From: Sporomusaceae bacterium
Lineage (GTDB): Bacteria; Bacillota; Negativicutes; UBA1444
Assembly (NCBI GenBank): GCA_018434355.1
Contig: JAHDPL010000029.1
Span: 1-64,000, forward strand
Direction of reading: 5' to 3'
Length of the DNA stretch: 64,000 bases
The notes under the pieces are model-generated. The model did not search any database and was not told where the DNA came from. It worked only from the letters and a program-made list of their open reading frames with translations. This document shows positions 15,898 to 24,388 of the stretch, piece by piece; the first letter of the stretch is position 1; every line of letters starts with the position of its first letter. The translations under genes and the position numbers were made by a program.

Positions 15898-16320
15898 ATG
15901 TTTTATTTTCAATGGAAAGACTCTTATCTGACCCATATCGACGAGTTGGACGCCCAACACCAGAAACTGGTCGCTTTGATCAACAACTTTTACACCGATT
16001 TGCTCAATTGCCCGGAGAATGCAGAAAAGCAGGCATGCATAGGAAAAACTCTGGAAGAGCTAGTTGCCTATAGCAACTACCATTTTGCGGCGGAAGAAAA
16101 ACTTATGCTCGAGCATCAGTACCCTGCTTATCAGCAGCACAAACAGGAACACGAGAGCTTCAAACGGAAAGTGGCTGCACTGATGCAGACGCAAAATGAG
16201 GCCGCAAACGCCCTGCCCTTCCCGGTCGTGGTTTTTTTGCGAGACTGGCTGACAACGCACGTTATTCACACAGACAAAGAGTATGGACCATATCTGAAAG
16301 AGAGGCTGCAAAAATCATGA
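15898..16320 (+). CDS. Bacteriohemerythrin 1
   Basis: About 140 residues, a four-helix-bundle O2-binding di-iron protein. All hemerythrin ligands can be seen: DAQH21, HFAAE, KQHKQEH, and HVIHTDKEY (H...D). These proteins bind or carry O2 or protect anaerobes from it. ATG 15898 has AAGGAG at seven bases; the ATG at 15892 is too close. Its stop overlaps the start of the second hemerythrin gene (ATGA), so both are translated together. Confidence 0.92.
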   Translation: MFYFQWKDSYLTHIDELDAQHQKLVALINNFYTDLLNCPENAEKQACIGKTLEELVAYSNYHFAAEEKLMLEHQYPAYQQHKQEHESFKRKVAALMQTQNEAANALPFPVVVFLRDWLTTHVIHTDKEYGPYLKERLQKS

Positions 16321-16712
16321 GCGGCATGCTGTTTATTCAGTGGACGTCCGATTCGGAACTGGGGATTCCAATTATTGACGAACAGCACAGAGGGATTGTC
16401 ACGACCATCAATACGCTGCACTTCTTTTCTGCTCAGGGTCAGGGAGTCGAAGTGCTGATGCCGACTTTCAAGATTATGGAACAATACTCGATCCTGCACT
16501 TCAAACTGGAAGAGGCAATGATGCAACAGGCTGGTTTTCCCAACTTTGCGAAACATCGACAGACTCATCGGGAACTAATCGAGAAGACAATCGCTGTGCG
16601 AACCCGGTCAACACTGGAAAACAATCCGACGTTGGCGCTGTCTTTTTTAAAGGAATGGTGGGTAGGTCACATCAAAGGTGAGGACAGGGAATATGTGCAT
16701 TGGCTGAAATAG
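16317..16712 (+). CDS. Bacteriohemerythrin 2
   Basis: 131 residues. The ligand set is again complete: IIDEQH24, HFKLEE, KHRQTH, and GHIKGEDREY. The sequence is clearly diverged from hemerythrin 1, so this is not a recent duplication. It is translationally coupled to hemerythrin 1 through an ATGA overlap. Its final 41 bases overlap the convergent Nudix gene, leaving no room for a terminator between them. Confidence 0.92.
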   Translation: MSGMLFIQWTSDSELGIPIIDEQHRGIVTTINTLHFFSAQGQGVEVLMPTFKIMEQYSILHFKLEEAMMQQAGFPNFAKHRQTHRELIEKTIAVRTRSTLENNPTLALSFLKEWWVGHIKGEDREYVHWLK

Positions 16713-17112
16713 TTTGTTCCTGCAGTAATTTTGCTACGGCCAAGTCGGCGCCGGCAAACTCATAGTGCGCTAATTCCGCCGGTTCAACCCAGGCGATGGC
16801 CTGGTGTTCCGACAACCGGAGGGCGGTCGGAGGAGTGAGGAGACTGGCCCAATAGGTGTATTGTCGAATTTCTCCCTGCTCATGGCAATACAGCGTTTCG
16901 CTGAACACATTGCCGATCGTCGCCGTCAAGCCCAGTTCCTCCTCAAGTTCGCGCTGAAGACATTCTTGCGGTGTTTCGCCGGGATCGATTTTACCGCCGG
17001 GAAATTCCCACTTGTTTGCAAAGCGACCGGTATTGTTGCGTTGCGCAATCAGGATCTTTTGGTTGTGCACCAGCAGTGCGGCGGTTACCCGCAATGGATT
17101 ATCCGACATCAT
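16672..17112 (-). CDS. Nudix hydrolase (MutT/8-oxo-dGTP diphosphatase type)
   Basis: About 146 residues. The Nudix box is complete: GGKIDPGETPQECLQRELEEEL (G-x5-E-x7-R-E-x2-E-E). The N-terminal VTAALLVHNQKILIAQRNN and WEFPGG patterns match MutT-type enzymes that clear oxidised nucleoside triphosphates. A GGAGGG RBS precedes two consecutive ATG codons (17112 and 17109). Its 3' end overlaps the convergent hemerythrin gene by 41 bases. Confidence 0.9.
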   Translation of the reverse strand: MMSDNPLRVTAALLVHNQKILIAQRNNTGRFANKWEFPGGKIDPGETPQECLQRELEEELGLTATIGNVFSETLYCHEQGEIRQYTYWASLLTPPTALRLSEHQAIAWVEPAELAHYEFAGADLAVAKLLQEQTISANAHIPCPHL

Positions 17113-17207
17113 CAAGCCCTCCGTCTGGAAAATGTATTACTCTTTGCTCATTATAGCACTTTGTTGGGTTGAAACGGCAACAGAACAAAAAGATGAGGAG
17201 GATGTTC

Positions 17208-17978
17208 ATGTTGAAAAAATTGGCTCTATTTGCGGTTGTCCTTTGTCTGACATTGGGAGTCTCGTTGGCGCAGGCGGCGCCGGATCCTTTGTTCAACTGG
17301 GCCAAGACACCAACAACCCTCACTTTCTACGGACAATCAACTTTTGTTCTGACACATGGCGAAACCCGGCTGATCATCGATCCCTGGTTGACAGGAAACC
17401 CTTGGAAAGTCGCCAGTGCCGATGATATCGATGTACAATACATTCTGGTTTCGCATGCCCACGGCGATCACATCGGCGATGCCGCAGGCATTGCCAAACG
17501 AACCGGCGCCAAGGTGATTTCGACATCCGAAATCACCAGGATGCTTGCTGGACAGGGAGTGACCAACCTACATCCGATGAGTATCGGCGGCAAATGGAAC
17601 TTTGAATTCGGCTGGGTCAAAATGACCAATGCGATTCATGGCTCAGGCGTTGCCGGCGGGCAGGCAGCCGGCTTCATCATCAATTTCTACGGCAAGGTGA
17701 TTTATTTTGCCGGTGATACCGCACTGTTCGGCGACATGGCTTATATCGGCAAGGCGAATCTGGACTATGCACTATTGCCGATTGGCGACAACTATACGAT
17801 GGGGCCGGAGGATGCTACCGAAGCGGTGGGATTGCTGAAACCGAAAAAAGTGATTCCGATTCACTACAACACTAATCCGTTGACCAAGCAAAACCCGCAG
17901 GATTTCAAGAAAATGGTCGAGTCTCGCTATAATATTCCGGTGCTGATCATGAATCCCGGAGCGTCGATTACTCTGTAA
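17208..17978 (+). CDS. Exported UPF0173-type MBL-fold hydrolase
   Basis: About 256 residues from ATG 17208. A signal peptide (MLKKLALFAVVLCLTLGVSLAQA) precedes an MBL domain of the UPF0173/YtkL type: TFYGQSTFVLTHGETRLIIDPWLTGNP, SHAHGDHIGD metal motif, NAIHGSG, YFAGDTALFGDM, LPIGDNYTMGPEDA and PIHYNT. UPF0173 proteins are usually cytoplasmic, so the signal peptide places this copy in the periplasm. GAGGAGG lies at about seven bases. The substrate is unknown; a lactone or phosphodiester is possible. Confidence 0.88.
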   Translation: MLKKLALFAVVLCLTLGVSLAQAAPDPLFNWAKTPTTLTFYGQSTFVLTHGETRLIIDPWLTGNPWKVASADDIDVQYILVSHAHGDHIGDAAGIAKRTGAKVISTSEITRMLAGQGVTNLHPMSIGGKWNFEFGWVKMTNAIHGSGVAGGQAAGFIINFYGKVIYFAGDTALFGDMAYIGKANLDYALLPIGDNYTMGPEDATEAVGLLKPKKVIPIHYNTNPLTKQNPQDFKKMVESRYNIPVLIMNPGASITL

Positions 17979-18008
17979 CATCGCTTCCGGCAAAGCTTGA
18001 GGAGAGGG

Positions 18009-18040
18009 ATGGGCTCTGTGGCGGCTGCTGCGGAGCCCAT
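18009..18040 (+). terminator. Possible hairpin terminator after the exported MBL gene
   Basis: ATGGGCTC and GAGCCCAT form an eight-base stem around a GC-rich 16-base loop. There is no T tract, so efficiency is doubtful. Confidence 0.4.
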
Positions 18041-18072
18041 GATAATGTATACAAAACACCGGTGAAAAGGCA

Positions 18073-18101
18073 TTGGCAGAATGTGTGTAAATTTGTATAA
18101 T
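18073..18101 (+). promoter_or_regulatory. Promoter of the M20D-abgT operon
   Basis: TTGGCA (18073-18078), 17 bases, TATAAT (18096-18101). It implies a leader of about 160 bases before the M20D start. I see no recognised riboswitch or attenuator in that leader. Confidence 0.7.
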
Positions 18102-18270
18102 TTAATAGGCGTTGCATAAAACTTGATGTTGCGGGAAAATCGCCGCGGCGAAGCGTAGCTGGAAATGCCTGAATAAATTGACAGAGCGGCTACGGGATGA
18201 TATGTTGTAAACAAAGTCCGTGGGTGGGATACAGCGGGCTGATAATTAAATTAATCATTAGGAGATGATG

Positions 18271-19458
18271 ATGATTTCGAACCGATTTATGCAAAAAGCA
18301 GAAGAAATTCAGGAAGAACTGGTCCGTATCCGACGCGACATCCATTCCCATCCTGAGATTGGCTTTCAGGAAACGCGGACAGCGGCGTTGGTCGCAGATT
18401 ATCTGCGGCAGCTCGGTATCGAAGTGAAAGAAAACCTCTGCGTGACAGGCGTTGTTGGCACGTTGCGGGGCAAGCACCCCGGCAAAACGGTCCTGTTACG
18501 TTCAGACATGGACTGTCTGGAAATGCAGGAACAAAACGATGTCCCCTATAAGTCGAAGTTTGACGGACGGATGCATGCCTGCGGCCACGACGCCCATACG
18601 ACATGGTTGCTTGGCGCTGCCAAAATATTGGCCGGAATGCGGGAAGAGCTGCATGGCAATGTTAAGTTTTTATTCCAACCTGCCGAAGAAACAGACGGCG
18701 GGGCCAAACAGATGATTGCCGAAGGCGCGATGGAAGACCCCAAAGTCGATGCCGCCATCGGCGCCCATGTCTGGCCGACGGTGGAAGCCGGCAAGATTGC
18801 TGTGAAATACGGACCGATGATGGCTTCGCCGGATATGATCAAGATTACGATCTTTGGCAAGGGCGGGCACGGAGCAGAGCCGCACAACTGTGTCGATCCT
18901 ATTTCGGTGGCCTGCCAGGTTTATTTTGGTTTCCAAACGATCATCAGCCGTCGGATCAGCCCGGTAGAGCCGGCAGTCCTCACCATTAGCCAGTTCAATG
19001 CAGGCACTGCGCACAACATCATTCCCGACAAAGTGGAACTGGTCGGCACGGTCAGGACATTTTCTTTCGAGATGAAAGACAAGATGCGCACCATGATGGA
19101 CGGGGTGCTTCGTTCAATTACCGAGGCGAACGGCGCCACTTATAAATTTGAATATCTGCCGCACTATCCGCCGGTCATAAATGATGAAGTGATGACTGCG
19201 TTGGTCGAGTCGACAGCTAAAACCGTGCTTGGCGACGAAAATGTCCTTCGGCAGGATAAACCGACGATGGGCGCGGAAGACTTCTCCTATTTCCAACAAC
19301 ATGTTCCCGGTTCATATTTCACTGTCGGCACCTTGAATACTGAACAGGGAATTGTGAAACCGTTGCACAACCCACAATTCAACATTGACGAGACAATTCT
19401 TCACAAAACTGCAGCAGTGTTGGCGGCCAGCGCCGTGGCGTTTCTGAACGGAAAATAG
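18271..19458 (+). CDS. M20D amidohydrolase (aminoacylase / AbgB-like)
   Basis: About 395 residues, M20D metallopeptidase that removes an acyl group from an amino acid or related amide. Motifs: LRSDMDCLEMQEQ, the MHACGHDAHT zinc motif, QPAEETDGGAKQMI and MGAEDFSYFQQHVPG. Three ATGs in a row follow TAGGAG; 18271 has the best spacing. The next gene, 91 bases downstream, is an AbgT-type transporter, as in p-aminobenzoyl-glutamate use systems, so release of p-aminobenzoate or of an N-acylated amino acid is the likely job. A second M20D enzyme is encoded at 22.6-23.7 kb. Confidence 0.87.
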   Translation: MISNRFMQKAEEIQEELVRIRRDIHSHPEIGFQETRTAALVADYLRQLGIEVKENLCVTGVVGTLRGKHPGKTVLLRSDMDCLEMQEQNDVPYKSKFDGRMHACGHDAHTTWLLGAAKILAGMREELHGNVKFLFQPAEETDGGAKQMIAEGAMEDPKVDAAIGAHVWPTVEAGKIAVKYGPMMASPDMIKITIFGKGGHGAEPHNCVDPISVACQVYFGFQTIISRRISPVEPAVLTISQFNAGTAHNIIPDKVELVGTVRTFSFEMKDKMRTMMDGVLRSITEANGATYKFEYLPHYPPVINDEVMTALVESTAKTVLGDENVLRQDKPTMGAEDFSYFQQHVPGSYFTVGTLNTEQGIVKPLHNPQFNIDETILHKTAAVLAASAVAFLNGK

Positions 19459-19549
19459 ATACCACCCCGGGCTTTATGTTGATCTGCACTATGCTTGCGG
19501 CATGGCGGAGTCAATGTTGAGTTAATAAAATTTTTATGGAGGTGTTTTC

Positions 19550-21094
19550 GTGTCCCCTGTTGAACAAAAGCCCAACAACAAGCCGGACGGCATGTTCGAA
19601 AAGTTCCTGCTCTGGCTGGAACGAACCGGCAACAAGCTGCCAGACCCATTGACCATTTTCGCATCCCTGGCCGTTATTGTACTCGTTTTATCTTTTCTCG
19701 GTTCCATAGCAAACTTCTCAGCAGTCCATCCGCTGACTAAGAAAGTGATTTCCACAGTGAATCTGCTATCAGTTCCTGGATTGCAACAGATGATTTCCAA
19801 TGCAGTCACCAACTTTACCGGATTCCCGCCTCTCGGTATCGTGCTGGTCGCGATCCTCGGCGTCGGCCTGGCGGAAAAAACCGGCCTGTTCTCGGCGCTG
19901 CTGCGCAAGACGCTGGTCGGCAAAAAAGGCAGCGGAACTACAGTTGTCGCGATTGTCATCTTTGTGGCGATCAATGCGAACGCCGCTGGCGATACCGGAT
20001 TCATCGTCATGCCGCCAATCGCGGCGATGGTGTTCGGTGCTATCGGCAAAAACCCCTTGGCTGGTATGTTGGCAGCTTATGCTGCAGTAGCCGGCGGTTT
20101 CAGCGCCAATATGGTCGTCAATTCGCTTGACGTACTGGTGGTCGGCTTCACGCAAGCCGCCGTTAACCTGCTTGACAAGAGCGTTATCGTCAATCCAGCC
20201 TCCAACTGGTATTTCCTGATGGTCTCCTGCGTCATCCTGACAGTGGTTGCCACCTGGGTTACCGTAAAAATCGTCGAACCGCGCATGGGTGTGTTCAAAG
20301 GTGAAATCGAAGCGGTGGAAGCAGTCACCGAACAGGAAACCAAAGCGCTGAAAGCGGCTGGCGTTGGCCTGGCGATTTTCCTCTTGATCATTGCTGCCTT
20401 GGCGGTGCCTGAAAGCGGCTTGTTGCGTGAACCAAAGACCCAGTCGCTGATTAGTTACAGCTCTCCTTTTATGAAAGGTCTGATCGCTTTATTAGCATTG
20501 GCTTTCTTCATTCCGGCCTATATCTATGGCAAAGTTTCCGGCAAAATCAAGAGCGACAAAGATGTAGCGTCGCTGCTCGGACAATCGATGTCCGAAATGG
20601 GTCCTTACATCGTATTGTCCTTCGTTATTGCCCAGTTCATCAGTTATTTCAACTGGTCCAACCTTGGCTTGATCCTAGCGATCAAAGGCGCGGAAATCAT
20701 CAAAGCCTCCGGCGCGCCGGCGCCAGTGTTGTTGGTTCTGTTCATTACCCTGTCGGCGATTATCAACATGTTTATCGGTAGCTGCTCGGCCAAATGGGCG
20801 ATTTTGGCGCCGATCTTCGTGCCGATGTTCATGCTGCTCGGCTTCCACCCGGCGCTGACCCAGATGGCTTACCGGATCGGCGATTCGATCACCAACGTGA
20901 TCACGCCGCTGCTGCCATACTTTGTCATCCTGCTTGCCTTTGTGAAGAAATATGACAAGGATATCGGCATGGGTACCCTGATGGCGAACATGCTTCCGTA
21001 TACTCTGGTGTTCTTTGTTGTCTGGACGATCCAATTGCTGATCTGGTTCGCTCTGAACCTGCCGCTCGGACCGGGAGCTCCCGTGCTGATGTAA
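19550..21094 (+). CDS. abgT: AbgT-family transporter
   Basis: 514 residues with about 12 membrane segments and conserved AbgT stretches: ERTGNKLPDPLTIF, NFTGFPPLGIVLVAILGVGLAEKTGLF, NANAAGDTGFIVMPP, and INMFIGSCSAKWAILAPIFVPM. E. coli AbgT imports p-aminobenzoyl-glutamate; other members export sulfonamides. The GTG start has a perfect GGAGGT RBS. It follows the M20D hydrolase gene and shares its promoter, and a strong terminator closes the unit. Uptake of an N-acyl amino acid for cleavage by its neighbour is the simplest reading. Confidence 0.92.
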   Translation: MSPVEQKPNNKPDGMFEKFLLWLERTGNKLPDPLTIFASLAVIVLVLSFLGSIANFSAVHPLTKKVISTVNLLSVPGLQQMISNAVTNFTGFPPLGIVLVAILGVGLAEKTGLFSALLRKTLVGKKGSGTTVVAIVIFVAINANAAGDTGFIVMPPIAAMVFGAIGKNPLAGMLAAYAAVAGGFSANMVVNSLDVLVVGFTQAAVNLLDKSVIVNPASNWYFLMVSCVILTVVATWVTVKIVEPRMGVFKGEIEAVEAVTEQETKALKAAGVGLAIFLLIIAALAVPESGLLREPKTQSLISYSSPFMKGLIALLALAFFIPAYIYGKVSGKIKSDKDVASLLGQSMSEMGPYIVLSFVIAQFISYFNWSNLGLILAIKGAEIIKASGAPAPVLLVLFITLSAIINMFIGSCSAKWAILAPIFVPMFMLLGFHPALTQMAYRIGDSITNVITPLLPYFVILLAFVKKYDKDIGMGTLMANMLPYTLVFFVVWTIQLLIWFALNLPLGPGAPVLM

Positions 21095-21114
21095 GGCGTT
21101 TCGTCAATGAGTGA

Positions 21115-21167
21115 AGCAGGGCAGCGCGAGAACTTGGCAAAAAGTTTTCCGCTGCCCTGCTTTTTTA
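21115..21167 (+). terminator. Intrinsic terminator after abgT
   Basis: AGCAGGGCAGCG and its complement CGCTGCCCTGCT, followed by TTTTTTATC. The loop is long but itself partly paired. Confidence 0.88.
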
Positions 21168-21217
21168 TCACAGGTCGTTGATGGCTGGTGAGACAGAGTG
21201 CTGAGGAGGGAATGACG

Positions 21218-22459
21218 ATGTGGACCAACCAAGCGCGGATTCAGCGCGATATTGAAGAATTGGCCAAATTCAATGCCACACCGGGGCAGGGATTGACCCG
21301 GTTTTCGCTGACTGCTGAAGATCGGGCCGCCCGCGGATATCTGCGTCAAGAGATGCATAATTGCGGCTTGCGTGTATATGAAGACGCCGCAGGCAATCTG
21401 GTCGGTAGACGGGAAGGCGAACAGGCGGATGCACCGGTCGTAATGATCGGTTCGCATTTTGATTCCGTCAAAGGTGGCGGCAATTTTGACGGGCCGGCCG
21501 GCGTGTCGGCGGCGCTGGAGACCGCGCGGGTATTGCATGAACGTGACATCAAAACCCGTTTCCCGATCGAAGTGGTGGCGATGATCGAAGAAGAAGGCGC
21601 CCGGTTCAGCGCCAGTTTATATGGCAGTCGGGCGATGGCCGGACTGATCGATACGGCACAATTGCAGGAACGTAAAGATGCAGCCGGGATATCTATGTAT
21701 GAAGCGTTGCGTCAGTTTGGTTTCAACCCGGATGAAATCGCGGCGGCTCGTCGAATGCCAGGCAGCGTGAAGGCTTTTTTGGAACTGCATATCGAACAGG
21801 GACCGATTCTGGAGGCTGAAGGCCTGGAAGTCGGCATCGTTCAGGAAATTGTCGGCATTCATGATATGAAAATAAAAATAAACGGGCGGCAGGGGCATGC
21901 GGGAACGATTCCGATGCATTTACGGGCAGACGCACTAAACGCGGCAGCGAAAATGATCGTCAGAATTGCCGAACTAGCGGTAGAAGAAGGCGAAGGCACG
22001 GTTGCTACAGTAGGCTGGTTGTCTGTCAAACCGGGAGGCTTCAATATCATCCCCGGCGAAGTGGAATTCAGTGTGGATATCCGCTCCGGCAAACGGCAGC
22101 ATGTTGACAATGTAAGCCGTCGAATCGGCGAAGCATTGCAGGAAATCAGCTCCAGCACCGGAGTTGTCGCCGAATTGTCTAGCCTGATGAATGTGCCGCC
22201 GGTGCGGATGGCGGAAAGCATCGTGGATCGCCAGTTGTCAATCTGTGAACGGCTGGGACTGAAACATCGACTGATGCAGAGCGGCGCCGGACATGATGCG
22301 ATGGTGATGGCGGGAGTTGCCGAGGTTGGGCTGGTTTTTGTGCCGAGTCTTGACGGACGCAGCCACTGTCCGGAAGAATGGACCGACTACGCACAGCTGC
22401 AAAAAGGCGTTGAAGTTTATTTGCACACGGTGCTGGAACTGGCGGAAGCAGAAAGCTAG
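21218..22459 (+). CDS. M20-type N-carbamoyl-amino-acid hydrolase / allantoate amidohydrolase family
   Basis: About 414 residues of the hydantoinase/carbamoylase branch of M20. Diagnostic motifs: MIGSHFDSVKGGGNFDGPAGV, IEEEGARF, ELHIEQGPILEAEG, GHAGTIPM, GAGHDAMVMA and SLDGRSHCPEEW. Enzymes of this type split N-carbamoyl-L-amino acids, ureidoglycine/allantoate or beta-ureidopropionate to amino acid, CO2 and ammonia. GAGGAGGG precedes ATGs at 21212 and 21218; the second has better spacing. No hydantoinase or purine genes are nearby, so the natural substrate is open. Confidence 0.87.
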   Translation: MWTNQARIQRDIEELAKFNATPGQGLTRFSLTAEDRAARGYLRQEMHNCGLRVYEDAAGNLVGRREGEQADAPVVMIGSHFDSVKGGGNFDGPAGVSAALETARVLHERDIKTRFPIEVVAMIEEEGARFSASLYGSRAMAGLIDTAQLQERKDAAGISMYEALRQFGFNPDEIAAARRMPGSVKAFLELHIEQGPILEAEGLEVGIVQEIVGIHDMKIKINGRQGHAGTIPMHLRADALNAAAKMIVRIAELAVEEGEGTVATVGWLSVKPGGFNIIPGEVEFSVDIRSGKRQHVDNVSRRIGEALQEISSSTGVVAELSSLMNVPPVRMAESIVDRQLSICERLGLKHRLMQSGAGHDAMVMAGVAEVGLVFVPSLDGRSHCPEEWTDYAQLQKGVEVYLHTVLELAEAES

Positions 22460-22477
22460 GGGACCGCTGAAGTATAG

Positions 22478-22522
22478 AAGGGGGCTGCAAAAACTGGTTA
22501 GGTTTTTGCAGCCCCCTTTAAC
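22478..22522 (+). terminator. Terminator, likely bidirectional, between two M20 genes
   Basis: A perfect 17-base stem (AAGGGGGCTGCAAAAAC and its complement) with a seven-base loop lies between the convergent carbamoylase and M20D genes, followed by TTTA. Confidence 0.85.
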
Positions 22523-22560
22523 GGTTGTTTAATTGTCAATTCGTGTCGTGCAAATTTTTA

Positions 22561-23730
22561 TCAGCGCGCCAGCAGCTTGAAGGTGGCGCGGGCGAAGGTT
22601 TCAACGCCGATCGGCAGTACCGAGTCGTCAATATCGAATTTGGGATGGTGATGCGGATAGATGGCATCCGTGGCAGGATTGCCTCCGCCAAGCATCAGGA
22701 ACATTCCGGGGGCTTTCTGCATGAAATAGGAGAAGTCTTCCCCGCCCATCGATGGGCCGATTTCGATGACTGCTTCCGCACCGGCCGCCTCGCGGCCCGC
22801 TTCTGCCACGACTGCTGCGATTTCCGGATTGTTGATGACGGCGGGATAACCAAAGACCTTGTCTACAGTATATGTCGCTCCCATGGCCGAGCAGACGCCG
22901 GCGCAAATCTCATCGAACCGGTCCCAGACCAATTTGCGGACCGAATCGTCGAAGGTGCGGACCGTTCCCTTGATTTCAGCCGTGTCAGGAATGATGTTGA
23001 ATACTTCGCCGGAGTGGAAGCTACCGAGCGATACCACCGCTGATTCCAGCGGATTGACATTGCGGCCGAGGATTGAGTTGAGCATGCTGACGATTTCGGC
23101 GCCAGTAGAAAGCGCGCAGACGGTTCCCTGCGGCATCGAGCCGTGGCCGCCCTTGCCTTGGACGAAAATTGTGAACTGGTCGGGCGCTGCCATGGTGCGG
23201 CCATAAGAAATGCCGATTTTTCCAGCCGGTAGCGGTTGCCAGACGTGAGCGCCCAGCACATAATCGACGCCTTCCATGCAACCTTCGGCAACCATGCGTT
23301 CTGCGCCGCCGGGGAATCGTTCCTCGCTGGGCTGGAACATCAGGCGGATAGTGCCATGTATTTCGTCTTTCAGATCGGTGAATACCCGGGCCAGTGTGAG
23401 CAACATCGCCGTATGGGCGTCGTGGCCACAGGCGTGACATTTGCCGGGAATCGTCGATTTGTAGGGCTTGTCAATTTCATCCTGGATCGGCAGGGCGTCG
23501 ATGTCAGCGCGTAACGCGACCATTTTGCCGGGATGGGCGCCCTTGAGATCGGCAATCACGCCGGTATCGGCGATCTTTTTCGGCGATAGGCCGAGCGCTG
23601 TCAACTCTTCGATGATGCGAGCCTGGGTGGCGAACTCTTCGCCGCCTACTTCCGGATGTTGGTGAAAATGGCGTCGCAGTGCGACAACGGTTTCCTTGTG
23701 GCGTAAGACGGATTCCTTGATTTTGTCCAT
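22561..23730 (-). CDS. M20D amidohydrolase, second copy
   Basis: 389 residues, M20D aminoacylase/hippurate-hydrolase type. Motifs: LRADIDALPIQDE, CHACGHDAHT, QPSEERFPGGAERMVAEG, MGGEDFSYFMQKAPG and HHPKFDIDD. It is clearly homologous to the product of the 18.3 kb gene but diverged throughout. AAAGGGG lies eight bases before the ATG. It is convergent with the carbamoylase gene and separated from it by a shared hairpin. The substrate is probably an N-acyl or other blocked amino acid. Confidence 0.88.
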   Translation of the reverse strand: MDKIKESVLRHKETVVALRRHFHQHPEVGGEEFATQARIIEELTALGLSPKKIADTGVIADLKGAHPGKMVALRADIDALPIQDEIDKPYKSTIPGKCHACGHDAHTAMLLTLARVFTDLKDEIHGTIRLMFQPSEERFPGGAERMVAEGCMEGVDYVLGAHVWQPLPAGKIGISYGRTMAAPDQFTIFVQGKGGHGSMPQGTVCALSTGAEIVSMLNSILGRNVNPLESAVVSLGSFHSGEVFNIIPDTAEIKGTVRTFDDSVRKLVWDRFDEICAGVCSAMGATYTVDKVFGYPAVINNPEIAAVVAEAGREAAGAEAVIEIGPSMGGEDFSYFMQKAPGMFLMLGGGNPATDAIYPHHHPKFDIDDSVLPIGVETFARATFKLLAR

Positions 23731-23887
23731 GTTACTAACCCCTTTGTTATTCAGATATTAAACTCTATTCGCCTTTTATCCCGCATATCCTGCGCGAGAA
23801 ACAATGACTGATATTTCTGACGAAACCTTGACAATGGCAGGCGGTTTGATATCGTAATGGTAGAGAGTTCGCAAAACAGGGAGGTAA

Positions 23888-24388
23888 ATGCAGTTGGAAT
23901 TTACGATTCGGACGCGGCGCCCCGGTGATGCCGGCTATATAGCGTATCGGCATGCCGTTTTGTATGAGCGCGAATATGGGCTGGACAAGGTGTTTGAAAA
24001 ATATGTGTTGGCCGGTTTGCTGGACTTTCTCGACAAACCGGAAGGCGGCGAAATCTGGCTGGCGGAATGCGCAGGAAAAATTGCCGGATTTATCGCGATT
24101 GTGAGAAACAATCCGACGACGGCGCAATTGCGCTGGTTTTTGCTGGAACCGGAATTTCGCGGCACAGGCTTGGGCCGACGATTGATGGAAACGGTGATGG
24201 AATTTTGCCGGCAGCAGAACTATCAGCAAGTATTTCTCTGGACGTTCAAAGGCTTGGATGCCGCAAGGCACTTGTACGAACGACATGGATTTTTCCTGAC
24301 TGAGGAAAAGCCGAACAATACCTGGAAGCACGAACTGCTTGAACAGCGATGGGAGTGCAGTCTCGTCAGCGAGTCGCGGCCCGTTTGA
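23888..24388 (+). CDS. GNAT-family N-acetyltransferase
   Basis: A 166-residue single GNAT domain. The acetyl-CoA loop reads FRGTGLGRRLMETVMEFCRQ (Q/RxxGxG/A pattern) after the beta-strand LRWFLLEPE; the C-terminal LYERHGFFLTEE is typical. The N-terminal HAVLYEREYGLDKVFEKYV resembles the GNAT half of MarR-GNAT fusions. RBS GGGAGGT precedes the ATG. It overlaps the convergent EamA gene by 23 bases. The acceptor substrate is unknown. Confidence 0.9.
   Translation: MQLEFTIRTRRPGDAGYIAYRHAVLYEREYGLDKVFEKYVLAGLLDFLDKPEGGEIWLAECAGKIAGFIAIVRNNPTTAQLRWFLLEPEFRGTGLGRRLMETVMEFCRQQNYQQVFLWTFKGLDAARHLYERHGFFLTEEKPNNTWKHELLEQRWECSLVSESRPV

Noticed and set aside
18102-18270. The long leader before the M20D-abgT operon as a possible tetrahydrofolate riboswitch, since AbgT handles a folate fragment.
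   Set aside because: The conserved THF-I core could not be found; no supported structure was seen.
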